DNA of 64,000 nt from an uncultured Oscillospiraceae bacterium. GTDB taxonomy: Bacteria > Bacillota > Clostridia > Oscillospirales > Oscillospiraceae. The position numbers and the translations under genes are program-made. Each line of letters begins with the position of its first letter. Within the stretch, counting starts at the first letter, position 1. The notes below the pieces were generated by a model. It was given only the letters and a program-made list of their open reading frames with translations. It made no database searches and was not told the origin of the DNA. The stretch lies in assembly GCA_948616425.1 (NCBI GenBank), contig CAPGBJ010000041.1:62001-126000 (forward strand), read 5' to 3'. Below, in pieces: positions 7,941-18,638 of the stretch.

Positions 7941-8672
7941 ATGGCGTTTATGGCGCTGTTCGGATGGGTATTTGTCCCTGTTATTTTGATCGGTCTGTTG
8001 GTAATGGCGGTTCAAAATGCTCTGATCTGGGCTGTGACGCATATGTTTCTTGTCAATTTAGTCGCCGCAGTTCTACTGGGACTGAATTTGCTGATTCTGA
8101 TTGCCCTGCTCCGGGTGCGAGCCCGGCGAAGACAGAAGGGCGTGAACAAGTTTCGCTGGCTGTTGCTCCTGGTCGCCCTGTGGGAGGGCTGGGTGGTTTT
8201 TCTTTGCGCCCTCTTCCTGATCATTCAGCCCCTGCGGCTCATCCCGGAGCATTTTTTGCGGCAGCCGGAGGCGGAGGACTGTTTTGGCGAGTGGGAGATT
8301 GTCTCCAGCCCTGGGGTGTCCCCAGTGCTGTGCACCCTGTCCCAAGAGGAAATTGACGCCTGTATTGGCATGAAGATCACTTATGCGGAAGGCGAGTTTA
8401 TCACCGACGGCTTGAAATTGGAATTTCTGTCAGAGGGGTATGCCTGTAAGATGATGCCATTGGAGCAGTTTGCCCGGAACTATCAGACCGAGCTTGCCCA
8501 GCTTGGTCTGAAGCCGGAAAAGGTGCTGAACTTGCGTGTGGGGGTTCAGGGGACCATAGGCCGCCGCCAACTTTTGGGGGTGAACTGCTGCCTTTTGGGT
8601 GACGGCAGTTTGCTGATTGTCGAGGACGGCGTCTTTTTCCGGGCGGAGCGAGTGGGTGAGCCTCCATTTTGA
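7941..8672 (+). CDS. membrane protein of unknown function
   Basis: 243 aa. Three hydrophobic helices occupy residues 5-105 ([60 protein letters not shown]). A soluble C-terminal domain of about 130 aa follows, containing [28 protein letters not shown] and LGVNCCLL. The LSQEEID..IG..I.Y pattern recurs in small Firmicutes proteins of unknown role. GGAGGGGGGCAGGAGT lies before the ATG. Its stop is 74 bp before uvrA on the same strand. Confidence 0.7.
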   Translation: MAFMALFGWVFVPVILIGLLVMAVQNALIWAVTHMFLVNLVAAVLLGLNLLILIALLRVRARRRQKGVNKFRWLLLLVALWEGWVVFLCALFLIIQPLRLIPEHFLRQPEAEDCFGEWEIVSSPGVSPVLCTLSQEEIDACIGMKITYAEGEFITDGLKLEFLSEGYACKMMPLEQFARNYQTELAQLGLKPEKVLNLRVGVQGTIGRRQLLGVNCCLLGDGSLLIVEDGVFFRAERVGEPPF

Positions 8673-8746
8673 CGTGCCCCCTGTTATCACCCGATAGGAA
8701 TCAACGATTTTCCCGCCCCAGGCGGAGCAAAAAGGAGAACAAAAAC

Positions 8747-11569
<2,823 letters not shown>

Positions 11570-11613
11570 AGGTTTGATGGGAGAAACATTACAAGAATTT
11601 GGTGATTGAAGCT

Positions 11614-12111
11614 ATGGAACTCTTTGAATTTTTGACAGCCACTGCCGGAGGGAAATGCCTGTTTACCATGCTGGTGTCCATGGTCCCCATTATTGAACTG
11701 AGGGGGGGCCTGCCCTTTGGGGTGGCCCTGGGGCTGCCCTACTATCTGGCCTTTCCGGCAGCGGTGATTGGCAATCTGATCCCGGCTCCTTTTATTATTG
11801 TGTATATCCGCCGAATTTTTGAGGTGATGCGGAAATACCTGCCCAGTCTCAACGGTCTGGTGGACAAGCTGGAGAAAAAGGCCCATCTCAAAGGCCAGAA
11901 GGTTCAGAGATATCAGTATCTCGGCCTTTGGCTCTTTGTGGCCATCCCCCTGCCGGGGACGGGGGCCTGGACGGGCTGTCTGGCAGCGGCCTTCCTGGGG
12001 ATGCGGCTGAAAAAAGCCATGCCCGCTGTGGTGTTAGGCGTGCTCACTGCTGGATGTATCATGTTAGGGCTGACCCATGTGGGGATTAACCTGTTCTCTG
12101 GAGCGGTGTAA
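11614..12111 (+). CDS. small multidrug export family membrane protein (COG2426)
   Basis: 165 aa from the ATG at 11614 (TTG at 11599 and GTG at 11602 are in-frame alternatives; no ribosome binding site is strong). Family marks: SMVPIIELRGGLPFG in the first hydrophobic region, then AVIGNLIPAPFIIVYI, the amphipathic VDKLEKKAHLKG segment, and LFVAIPLPGTGAWTGCLAAAFLGM. About four membrane helices. The Pfam family name (small multidrug export) is historical, and transport has not been established for most members. Confidence 0.85.
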   Translation: MELFEFLTATAGGKCLFTMLVSMVPIIELRGGLPFGVALGLPYYLAFPAAVIGNLIPAPFIIVYIRRIFEVMRKYLPSLNGLVDKLEKKAHLKGQKVQRYQYLGLWLFVAIPLPGTGAWTGCLAAAFLGMRLKKAMPAVVLGVLTAGCIMLGLTHVGINLFSGAV

Positions 12112-12265
12112 AGGAGTTTCCGCGTTTTGCCCGGGGGCACCTCGCGCAGTGTCCCCTCCTCTGTCCTCCGGCTAAGATGACACGGGGAAACGCGCCGCAC
12201 CATCCCTGACAGGCACGCACTGTGGACAGGTCGGCGGCATAGGATACCCAGGAGGTGTTGCTAAA

Positions 12266-12598
12266 GTGGGTACATTCTGGGATATTCTGCTGGCTGTGGT
12301 CTGTGCGGCTGGGCTGGCATTGGTTGGCTGGTGGCTGTTTGGTCTGCTGCTGCGCCCCCTGCCGGGGCGGGAAGTGAAGGTGGTCTTGCCCGGCAGAGGG
12401 GATGGAGAGGGCCTGGAACAGCAGGTGCGCTCTTTCTTGTGGCTGCGGGGGATGGGGCTGCTGCGCTGCCCTGTGGTGATCGCCGATGTGGGCCTCACCC
12501 CTGTCGGCTGGGAACTGGCCCTGCGCCTCACCGCCCGTTGGCCGGAGGTGGTGCTGTGGCCGGCGGGGGACTTAGGGGATTACATCGCGAGAACATAG
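12266..12598 (+). CDS. small membrane-anchored protein of unknown function
   Basis: 110 aa starting with GTG at 12266, ten bases after GGAGG. One long N-terminal hydrophobic helix (WDILLAVVCAAGLALVGWWLFGLLL) is followed by a soluble tail with KVVLPGRGDGEGLEQQVRS and CPVVIADVGLTPVGWELA. Topology would place the tail in the cytosol. It lies just upstream of recD2 in the same direction. I recognise no family. Confidence 0.6.
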   Translation: MGTFWDILLAVVCAAGLALVGWWLFGLLLRPLPGREVKVVLPGRGDGEGLEQQVRSFLWLRGMGLLRCPVVIADVGLTPVGWELALRLTARWPEVVLWPAGDLGDYIART

Positions 12599-12645
12599 CT
12601 GCATACGATACCCGTCAACTGAGTGAATGAGAGGAGATGGTACCC

Positions 12646-14841
12646 TTGTCAGAAGAACTGGAACTGCTGGAGGGCGCCGTCTCCGCTGTGATTTTTCAAA
12701 ACGAGGAGAATGGCTATACCATCCTCAAGCTGGACGTCCACGGGGAGGAGGTCACAGTGGTGGGCCCCATGGCCGGGGTTGCGCCAGGGGAGTACCTGTC
12801 TGTGCGAGGGCGATGGACCCGGCATCCCACCTACGGCCCCCAGATGAGGGCGGAGGTGGTGGACCGGCGTCTGCCCCAGAGTATGAAAGAAATTTTTCAC
12901 TACCTGTCCTCTGGAGCCATTAAAGGGGTGGGGAAGACCACCGCCCGGCTCATCATCGAGGAGTTTGGGGAGGACGCGCTCACCGTCATTGAGGAGGACC
13001 CGGAGCAGCTGACCAAAATCAAAGGCATTACCAAGAGGCGGGCCAGACAGATCGGTGAGGTCTTCCGCCAGCAGATGGGAACCCGCCGGCTGATGGATTT
13101 CCTCACGGAGCACCAGCTGCCCCTGGAGCTGGCCGCTCTGCTGCGCCGGGCCTATGGGGATGTGGCCTTGGAGGTGGTGAAGGCCAATCCCTACCTGCTG
13201 GTGAACGAGGAGTTCGAGGTGGAGTTCTCCCAGGCGGACGCCCTGGCCCTGTCCCTGGGGGTGGGGGCGGAGGACCCGCTTCGGCTGGAGGCTGGGCTGG
13301 TCTTTGAACTGTCCCACAATCTGAACAACGGCCATACCTTTCTTCCCTGGCGTAAGCTGGTGGAGGCCGCCAGTGCTTTGCTGGGGGGGAGCTGCGAGCT
13401 GCTGGAGGGCTGTTTGGAGGCCCTGGCCCGTCGAGGAGAGGTGGAGTGTCAGCAGGTGGCAGGTCAGGATGCGGTGTATCTCCCTGCCCTGTATGAGGCC
13501 GAGCGTTACATTGCCCAGCGCGTTGGGGAGATGAGTCAGGCTGAGCTGCTGCCCCCCGAGGGGTTGGACCAACTCATCGGGCGCATCGAAAAGGAACAAC
13601 ATATTGCCTATGCTCCACAGCAGCGGCAGGCGGTGGAACTGGCCGCCAACCGGCAAGTGATACTGCTGACAGGGGGACCGGGTACGGGCAAGACCACCTG
13701 CCTGCGGGGGGTGCTGGCCCTCTTCGAGCGGATGGGACTGGATACAGCCCTGGCCGCCCCCACTGGGCGGGCGGCCAAACGGCTGGGGGAGCTGTGTTCC
13801 ACTGATGCCTCCACCATTCACAGGCTGCTGGAGGCGGGCTTTGACCCCCGCTCAGGGCAGCTGGTGTTTACCAAGAATTCCTATGACCCCCTGAAGGCGG
13901 AGGCGGTTATTGTGGATGAGACCTCCATGGTGGACGTGCCACTCATGGCGGCTCTGCTGGACGCCCTGGAGGACGACTGCCGGCTGGTGCTGGTAGGGGA
14001 CCCGGATCAGCTGCCCTCGGTGGGGCCTGGGTCCCTCTTCGCTGACTTGATCCGCAGCGGAGTGGTACCCACAGTGCGCCTGACCGAAATTTTTCGCCAG
14101 GCGGCCCAGAGCGCCATTGTCTGCAATGCCCATTTAATTAACCGTGGAGAGGTCCCCGACCTGCGGCGCAACCAGGGGGACTTCTTCTGTCTGGCCCGCC
14201 AGGACGCCCAGGCGGTGCTGGATACCGTTGTGGACCTGTGCCGCCGCCGTCTCCCAGAGCGGCTGGGGATCCCCACCGACCAGATTCAGGTGCTCTCTCC
14301 CACCCGCCGCAGAGGGACGGGCACCCGGGCCCTGAACCAGGTGCTGCAGCAGGCCCTGAACCCGCCCCTGGAGGGGAAGGGGGAGCGCCGTTTCGGCGAT
14401 TGGATCTTCCGGGCGGGGGACCGGGTGATGCAGGTGCGAAACAACTACGATATCCTCTGGAGGGAGGAGGGGGGAACCGATTCCGGAATGGGGATGTTTA
14501 ATGGAGATGTCGGCGTTATCCGCTCCATTGAGAAGGAGATTATTACGGTAGACTTTGACGGCAAGGTGGTGGAGTACTCCCCGGACATGCTGGGGGAACT
14601 GGAGCCCGCTTTCGCTGTCACGGTACATAAGGCCCAGGGCAGCGAGTACCGGGCGGTCATTCTGGCCGCGCTGGAGGGAGCTCCCTTTTTGATGACCCGA
14701 GGGGTGCTGTACACCGCCGTCACCCGGGCCAGAGAGCTGTTCATCGTGGTGGGAGACCCGGCGGCTGTAGCCGGAATGGTGGGCAACAACCGGCAGACGC
14801 GCCGGTACTCCGGCCTGCGGGCCAGACTGATTGAAGGGTAA
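12646..14841 (+). CDS. recD2: RecD2-type ATP-dependent 5'-3' DNA helicase
   Basis: Superfamily 1B helicase of the RecD2 group, which works without RecBC and has roles in repair and fork stability in Bacillus and Deinococcus. About 731 aa. The N-terminal OB-like/HhH region includes the hairpin ITKRRARQIGEVF, followed by the helicase core with Walker A GGPGTGKT (343-350), motif II VDETSMVD, motif III VGDPDQLPSVGPG, and motifs V/VI (FAVTVHKAQGSEYRAV; YTAVTRARELF). I prefer the TTG at 12646, 9 nt after GAGGAG; an in-frame ATG at 12637 abuts that sequence and would lack spacing. Confidence 0.95.
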   Translation: MSEELELLEGAVSAVIFQNEENGYTILKLDVHGEEVTVVGPMAGVAPGEYLSVRGRWTRHPTYGPQMRAEVVDRRLPQSMKEIFHYLSSGAIKGVGKTTARLIIEEFGEDALTVIEEDPEQLTKIKGITKRRARQIGEVFRQQMGTRRLMDFLTEHQLPLELAALLRRAYGDVALEVVKANPYLLVNEEFEVEFSQADALALSLGVGAEDPLRLEAGLVFELSHNLNNGHTFLPWRKLVEAASALLGGSCELLEGCLEALARRGEVECQQVAGQDAVYLPALYEAERYIAQRVGEMSQAELLPPEGLDQLIGRIEKEQHIAYAPQQRQAVELAANRQVILLTGGPGTGKTTCLRGVLALFERMGLDTALAAPTGRAAKRLGELCSTDASTIHRLLEAGFDPRSGQLVFTKNSYDPLKAEAVIVDETSMVDVPLMAALLDALEDDCRLVLVGDPDQLPSVGPGSLFADLIRSGVVPTVRLTEIFRQAAQSAIVCNAHLINRGEVPDLRRNQGDFFCLARQDAQAVLDTVVDLCRRRLPERLGIPTDQIQVLSPTRRRGTGTRALNQVLQQALNPPLEGKGERRFGDWIFRAGDRVMQVRNNYDILWREEGGTDSGMGMFNGDVGVIRSIEKEIITVDFDGKVVEYSPDMLGELEPAFAVTVHKAQGSEYRAVILAALEGAPFLMTRGVLYTAVTRARELFIVVGDPAAVAGMVGNNRQTRRYSGLRARLIEG

Positions 14842-14873
14842 CAGGCAGCCGTTCCGGTGGAACAGCTGCCTGT
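14841..14873 (+). terminator. hairpin at the end of recD2
   Basis: ACAGGCAGC (14841-14849) pairs with GCTGCCTGT (14865-14873), and the interior GTTCC/GGAAC extends the stem to 14 pairs with one mismatch. It begins at the recD2 stop. There is no real T run on either strand, so it may be a 3' end stabiliser more than a classic intrinsic terminator. It lies between convergent genes. Confidence 0.45.
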
Positions 14874-14941
14874 CGTATGTCAGAGATGATTTGAGTTTCA
14901 AGGGGATGCTGCAGAGGTGGGGCGGGCGGTAGTGGGCCGGT

Positions 14942-15610
14942 TCAGGTGAAAATATGTAGGAACTGCTCCAGTACCGCCCTGTCGTCCCAGCGGGGAATGT
15001 AGTAATCGGCGATGTTCTTCAGCGTCTCCTGATCGGATGAAGAGGATTCGTCGCACACAGCGGCCAGTACAAAGCCGGCAGATTTAGCGGTTCTGGCGGC
15101 GGAGAGCAGGTCCTCGAAGACGAGGGTGTTGGTGGGGAGGCCCCCCATGCGGCGGGTGGCCTCCAAATAGATATCTGGCCTGTCCTTTCCAGCCCCTACC
15201 TCCTCAGATGAGAGGAGGAATGCAAAGTACTCCCGCACCTCCAGGCGGCGCAGGCAGAGGTCAATCAACGCTGGAGCGGTGGAGGAGGCCACACACATGG
15301 CGACTCCCGCTCTGCGCAGATGGTCAAGCCAGGTGAGAACGCCTGGCTTGAGGGGGACGTGGAGACGATAATGTTGCGCCATGAGACTGTTTATGTCTTC
15401 GGCCACCTGCTCAGGTGTGCAGGGCAGATGAAAGGCCTGGACAAAGAAGGCGGCGGTCTCAGGCATACTCAGGTGAGCGGTCTGCTCCAGAAGCTGGGGG
15501 GAGGGCGTAACGCCCAGGGAGGAGAAGTACTCCCGAGACAGCTGGTTCCAAATCTTTGTGGAATCCACCAGCGTGCCGTCCATATCAAAAATTGCAAATT
15601 CAGCTCTCAT
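14942..15610 (-). CDS. HAD-family phosphatase, beta-phosphoglucomutase-like subfamily
   Basis: 222 aa. The nucleophile motif FDMDGTLVDS lies at the N-terminus, followed by a helical cap domain, motif II (CVASSTAPA), the motif III lysine (VGAGKDRPDIYLEA) and motif IV (LVFEDLLSAARTAKSAGF). It likely removes phosphate from a small sugar phosphate or nucleotide; the substrate cannot be read from sequence. The start ATG at 15610 has AGGAG 8 nt upstream; the frame is open to 15751 without a second good start. It is transcribed toward recD2. Confidence 0.88.
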   Translation of the reverse strand: MRAEFAIFDMDGTLVDSTKIWNQLSREYFSSLGVTPSPQLLEQTAHLSMPETAAFFVQAFHLPCTPEQVAEDINSLMAQHYRLHVPLKPGVLTWLDHLRRAGVAMCVASSTAPALIDLCLRRLEVREYFAFLLSSEEVGAGKDRPDIYLEATRRMGGLPTNTLVFEDLLSAARTAKSAGFVLAAVCDESSSSDQETLKNIADYYIPRWDDRAVLEQFLHIFT

Positions 15611-15700
15611 TGCTGCACTCCTATTCTGACAGGGAAAGATACCGCCTGGAGACAAGAAGCGGAGATGGTATCTTTTCGTCCTGAAAACTTCGATTGTCTC

Positions 15701-15730
15701 TTGGCAACGGGTGGTACAATATATTATAAT
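15701..15730 (+). promoter_or_regulatory. promoter of cdd
   Basis: -35 TTGGCA (15701-15706), 18 bp, -10 TATAAT (15725-15730). The predicted start is about 60 nt before the cdd ATG. Confidence 0.6.
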
Positions 15731-15795
15731 GGACAGAGGGTAGGAAGGCAAGGTTTTTGTGAATCAATGGTATCTTGGGGAAGGAGGCGGGTCTC

Positions 15796-16194
15796 ATGAC
15801 CGACCAGGAACTGATCAAAAGAGCGTTTGAAATGCACCAATTTTCCTATGTACCCTACTCCCAGTTTCCAGTGGGAGCGGCGCTGCTGACCGAGGATGGC
15901 CGGGTGTTTACCGGCTGCAACGTGGAGAATGCGGCCTATGGTTCCACCATCTGCGCCGAGCGCGTCGCTCTGGGAAAAGCGGTGAGCGAGGGCTGTCGAG
16001 AGGGGTGGGCGGCGATTGCCATTGCCGGACGGGGAGAGGACTTCTGCTGGCCCTGCGGCGCCTGCCGGCAGATGCTCTATGAATTTGCCCCCAATCTGCG
16101 GGTGCTGGCCGCCCGTGGAGATGGGCAGTACGCCCAGGCCAGGCTGTGTGAACTGCTGCCCAACGGATTTGGGCCAAAGTCTTTGAATATGTAA
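15796..16194 (+). CDS. cdd: cytidine deaminase
   Basis: Deaminates cytidine and deoxycytidine to uridines in pyrimidine salvage. 132 aa, the size of the homotetrameric zinc enzymes. The active site is plain: CNVENAAYGSTICAER gives the Cys-Ala-Glu triad (C53, catalytic E55), and PCGAC supplies the other two zinc ligands (C87, C90). GGAGG precedes ATG 15796. It has its own promoter and is monocistronic or followed by the DUF378 gene 83 bp on. Confidence 0.96.
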   Translation: MTDQELIKRAFEMHQFSYVPYSQFPVGAALLTEDGRVFTGCNVENAAYGSTICAERVALGKAVSEGCREGWAAIAIAGRGEDFCWPCGACRQMLYEFAPNLRVLAARGDGQYAQARLCELLPNGFGPKSLNM

Positions 16195-16277
16195 AAAATT
16201 TCCTGGAACAGAGGGGAATATCGGGACTGAAAATGTACAAACTACCTCCGGAACTCAGTATAAGGAGGTGGTCTAAC

Positions 16278-16490
16278 ATGGTTATGGACAAAATTGCCCT
16301 GACACTGCTGATTATCGGCGGCCTGAACTGGGGCAGTGTGGGCCTGTTCCAATTTGACCTGGTGGCGTTCGCCTGCGGCGGCTCTGGCAGCATGATCAGC
16401 CGGGTGATCTACACCCTGGTGGGGCTGTCCGCCGTGTGGTGTGTCACGCTGCTGTTCCGGGACAGAGACCCAGTGGAAGAGAGACGCTGA
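16278..16490 (+). CDS. DUF378 membrane protein (YuzA-like)
   Basis: 70 aa with two membrane helices. Family signature LTLLIIGGLNWGSVGLFQFDLVAF is followed by a glycine-rich turn and SRVIYTLVGLSAVW. AAGGAGGTGG lies just before ATG 16278. Small DUF378 proteins are common in Firmicutes and have no established role. Confidence 0.85.
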   Translation: MVMDKIALTLLIIGGLNWGSVGLFQFDLVAFACGGSGSMISRVIYTLVGLSAVWCVTLLFRDRDPVEERR

Positions 16491-16665
16491 CAACAGCAGC
16501 TTGGATAGGCGCCGATTAGAGAAAAGGCATTGGCAAGTTTCAGGTGCATGGCGATTGAGCCAAGACAAAAAATTCAGGGTGTTTTTTGTCCGCAGACCTC
16601 TGGGTTGCCATGCATGAAAAAGCTGACTGTTGACCGGAGTATGTGCCCACGTTTGTGATAAGAAG

Positions 16666-16690
16666 AGGCCCGGAGCCGTGCTCCGGGCCT
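16666..16690 (-). terminator. terminator of the PilZ gene
   Basis: A perfect 11-bp stem AGGCCCGGAGC/GCTCCGGGCCT with a 3-nt loop begins 6 nt past the stop of the minus-strand PilZ gene. On that strand CTTCTTATC follows; on the plus strand TTTCC follows. Probably works in both directions, although the T runs are modest. Apart from this hairpin nothing is seen in 16491-16695. Confidence 0.6.
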
Positions 16691-16695
16691 TTCCA

Positions 16696-17328
16696 TTACT
16701 CTTTTTGATAGAAACGGCGGGCCTCTTTAAAGACAAAGCCGCGGAGCTGCAGTTCGTACATGGCGGCCAAATCGACAAATTGGCAGCCGTAGCCTTTGAC
16801 GGGACGGCTGTAGCGATCTCGCCTCACCTCTACCCGCAGTACCTCGGCGGTGAGGGGGATTGTGCCGCCAGCGTCGTGGAAATAGAAGGATACCTGGTCC
16901 CCGGGATTCAGTTCCAGGTCGGTAACCGCCATGTAAATGCCGCCGGCGCTGATATTATAGATGGTGGCCGGGGCCTCCAGCGTCCGCTCAGGAGTCTCCA
17001 GCGTAACGGTGACTTTGGAGGTCAGGGGGATCTTGATATCCTCCCGCCGCTGCTCCTGGGACAGCCGGTCCAGCACCTGGCAGCGGTAAGAGCAGTGCTG
17101 ACGGTCGTCGGTGATCAGAGGGGCGGAGAGGGTACAGCGGCAGGTGACCAGCCCCTCCACAGGGTCATAAAATACCACCTGGACCGGGTCGGCAGAGCTG
17201 TGCTTGAAACTTCGGGGTAAGGTGACGAGCAGGCTGTCCATAGGCCCAACACTGACAGCAGCGGCGATGGATTGGCCGGTTGCCTTGTCAAACACCTCCG
17301 CCTTTTTACAGTGAAAAAATGCGGTCAT
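16696..17328 (-). CDS. PilZ-domain (c-di-GMP receptor-like) protein
   Basis: 210 aa, with a YcgR-N-like beta-rich first half (residues 1-88) and a PilZ domain (about 90-205). The second PilZ motif is intact: YNISAGGIYM with N125, S127, G129-G130. In the first motif, which binds c-di-GMP through R-x3-R, the second Arg is Lys (R95-E-D-I-K99). Proteins of this build slow or stop flagellar rotation when c-di-GMP is high, and the gene sits next to, but divergent from, the flagellar region. This supports a motility-brake role by inference. AGAGGTG precedes the ATG at 17328. Confidence 0.85.
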   Translation of the reverse strand: MTAFFHCKKAEVFDKATGQSIAAAVSVGPMDSLLVTLPRSFKHSSADPVQVVFYDPVEGLVTCRCTLSAPLITDDRQHCSYRCQVLDRLSQEQRREDIKIPLTSKVTVTLETPERTLEAPATIYNISAGGIYMAVTDLELNPGDQVSFYFHDAGGTIPLTAEVLRVEVRRDRYSRPVKGYGCQFVDLAAMYELQLRGFVFKEARRFYQKE

Positions 17329-17463
17329 CTAGCATTCACCTCTTTTCAAATGTTTGTAGAGGATAATGTTACATCCATTGACAAGGGACGGCGATCCTGT
17401 CCATATCCGTTCGAGTTTTCTAAGACGATATTGCCCCTCGCCAGCGAATGGCGCATCGCCCCT

Positions 17464-17492
17464 ATTATAATGGAAAAGTGGCTGGGATGCAA
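17464..17492 (-). promoter_or_regulatory. promoter of the PilZ gene
   Basis: On the minus strand: -35 TTGCAT (17487-17492), 17 bp, -10 TATAAT (17464-17469). This leaves a leader of about 130 nt before the PilZ start codon, with a short CGCCA/TGGCG hairpin. I looked for a c-di-GMP riboswitch in it and did not recognise one. Confidence 0.6.
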
Positions 17493-17526
17493 TGGGAAAA
17501 ATGGAAAAGGTTTTTGAAACGTGCTT

Positions 17527-17555
17527 TTGACATAAAATCCGGACCATTTTATGGG
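17527..17555 (+). promoter_or_regulatory. palindrome overlapping a possible -35 box
   Basis: CATAAAAT (17531-17538) and ATTTTATG (17546-17553) form a perfect 8-bp inverted repeat around a 7-bp centre. They overlap a perfect -35 TTGACA (17527-17532), with TATGGG 17 bp downstream. It could be an operator in the PilZ/flgM intergenic region, which is otherwise empty of genes between 17329 and 17840. Confidence 0.35.
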
Positions 17556-17739
17556 GACAAGAGGGATAAAACACTGATCGCTCCACACTGCTTGAGGGAC
17601 ATGGGCCAGACAGCACAGACATGGCAAGCTGAGCCGCAAAACCGGGTTCCATGCCGAGGCGGGAAAGGGGAGACAGACAAGAAGACGAGAAGATTGTCCC
17701 CTTTCTAGGGGATGGATGAAAAAATTTCTCTCTCTGTGT

Positions 17740-17766
17740 TATGTTTTGTGTTAGACAGACCGATAA
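17740..17766 (+). promoter_or_regulatory. sigma-28 (SigD/FliA) type promoter of the flgM operon
   Basis: TATGTTTT (17740-17747), exactly 11 nt, then ACCGATAA (17759-17766). Compared with the sigma-28 consensus TAAAGTTT-N11-GCCGATAA this is 5 of 8 and 7 of 8 with exact spacing. Its place before flgM fits late-class control. The leader would be about 70 nt. Confidence 0.6.
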
Positions 17767-17840
17767 AAGTAGTACAGAATGATTTACCATGTTCGGATAT
17801 AGTACACTCCCCGGGCGGGGAGTTTCAGGAGGTCATCAAT

Positions 17841-18149
17841 ATGTTGATTAGAAGGTCTGAGAGGGTCCCCTCCGCCCCCATCACCGCAGCGGGCACTGTC
17901 CGGTCCTCTAGGACAGGGCGCACCCAGACGGCGGAGGGGCAGTTTGACCAGATTAACCTGTCCGCTCCAGTGGGGCAGGAGTTTGCGCCCACCTTCCGGG
18001 AGATGGCTGCCAGCCTGTCTCAGCAGGTGCGTACCTTGAATACCACCGGAAAGATTCAGGAACTGCACCGCCAGGTGTCCTCTGGCGAGTACCGCCCTGA
18101 TGCCCGGGAGACCGCAGCCCGTATGCTGCTGATGACGGAGGGCGAGTAA
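17841..18149 (+). CDS. flgM: anti-sigma-28 factor FlgM
   Basis: 102 aa. FlgM binds sigma-28 (FliA/SigD) and holds late flagellar genes off until the hook is complete. The disordered, polar N-terminal half and the C-terminal helices (VRTLNTTGKIQELHRQVSSGEYRPDARETAARML) match the family; the SGEY.PD..ETA segment is its best conserved part. The ATG at 17841 has CAGGAGG 8 nt upstream; the frame is open a little further but lacks a second site. It sits directly ahead of flgN, with the TAA and next ATG touching, and behind a sigma-28-type promoter. Confidence 0.9.
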   Translation: MLIRRSERVPSAPITAAGTVRSSRTGRTQTAEGQFDQINLSAPVGQEFAPTFREMAASLSQQVRTLNTTGKIQELHRQVSSGEYRPDARETAARMLLMTEGE

Positions 18150-18605
18150 ATGTCACAGAAGAGCTGGCAGGACTATTTAAAGCTGATGGAAAGCCTGACC
18201 AGAACCTTGAAGGATCTGACCCAGGTGGAGCTGGATAAGAACGCGGCCGCCTCGGCCGGCGACCTGGCTGGGGTAGAGGCGTGTATGAAGCGGGAGCAGG
18301 TGCTCAGCCTGTCCCTGCGGGGTTGCGACCAGAAGCGGGACGCGATGCTGGCCGATTTGGGATTGACGGGGCTGCCCCTGAGCAAGCTGGAGGATCACAG
18401 CCCAGAAGAACTTCGGCTGGAGACCAAAAACGTAGTAGAGAAGCTGCGCCGGCAGTATGAGCTGTTTCAAACTGCCAGCAAGGTGGCCAGACATACGCTG
18501 GAGTGCAACCTGCGGGCCATTGAACGGGTGCAGGCTGTCCAGGCGGGCGACTCTGCCCAGGCGGAGGAGCAGCGAAAAATTCATCAAACTGACTTCCGGG
18601 CCTAA
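18150..18605 (+). CDS. flgN: FlgN-like flagellar export chaperone
   Basis: 151 aa, almost all helical with heptad-like character. The first helix (YLKLMESLTRTLKDLTQVELDKN) is typical of FlgN, which keeps FlgK and FlgL soluble and brings them to the export gate. Sequence similarity in this family is low. The call rests on size, predicted coiled coil and position between flgM and flgK, which is conserved in Firmicutes. Confidence 0.82.
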   Translation: MSQKSWQDYLKLMESLTRTLKDLTQVELDKNAAASAGDLAGVEACMKREQVLSLSLRGCDQKRDAMLADLGLTGLPLSKLEDHSPEELRLETKNVVEKLRRQYELFQTASKVARHTLECNLRAIERVQAVQAGDSAQAEEQRKIHQTDFRA

Positions 18606-18638
18606 CTGTGCCCGACGAGATAAAAAGGAGAACGAGCT

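Noticed and set aside
17329..17457. c-di-GMP riboswitch in the PilZ leader
   Set aside because: None of the conserved GEMM core sequences is present in the leader; only a small CGCCA/TGGCG hairpin is seen.
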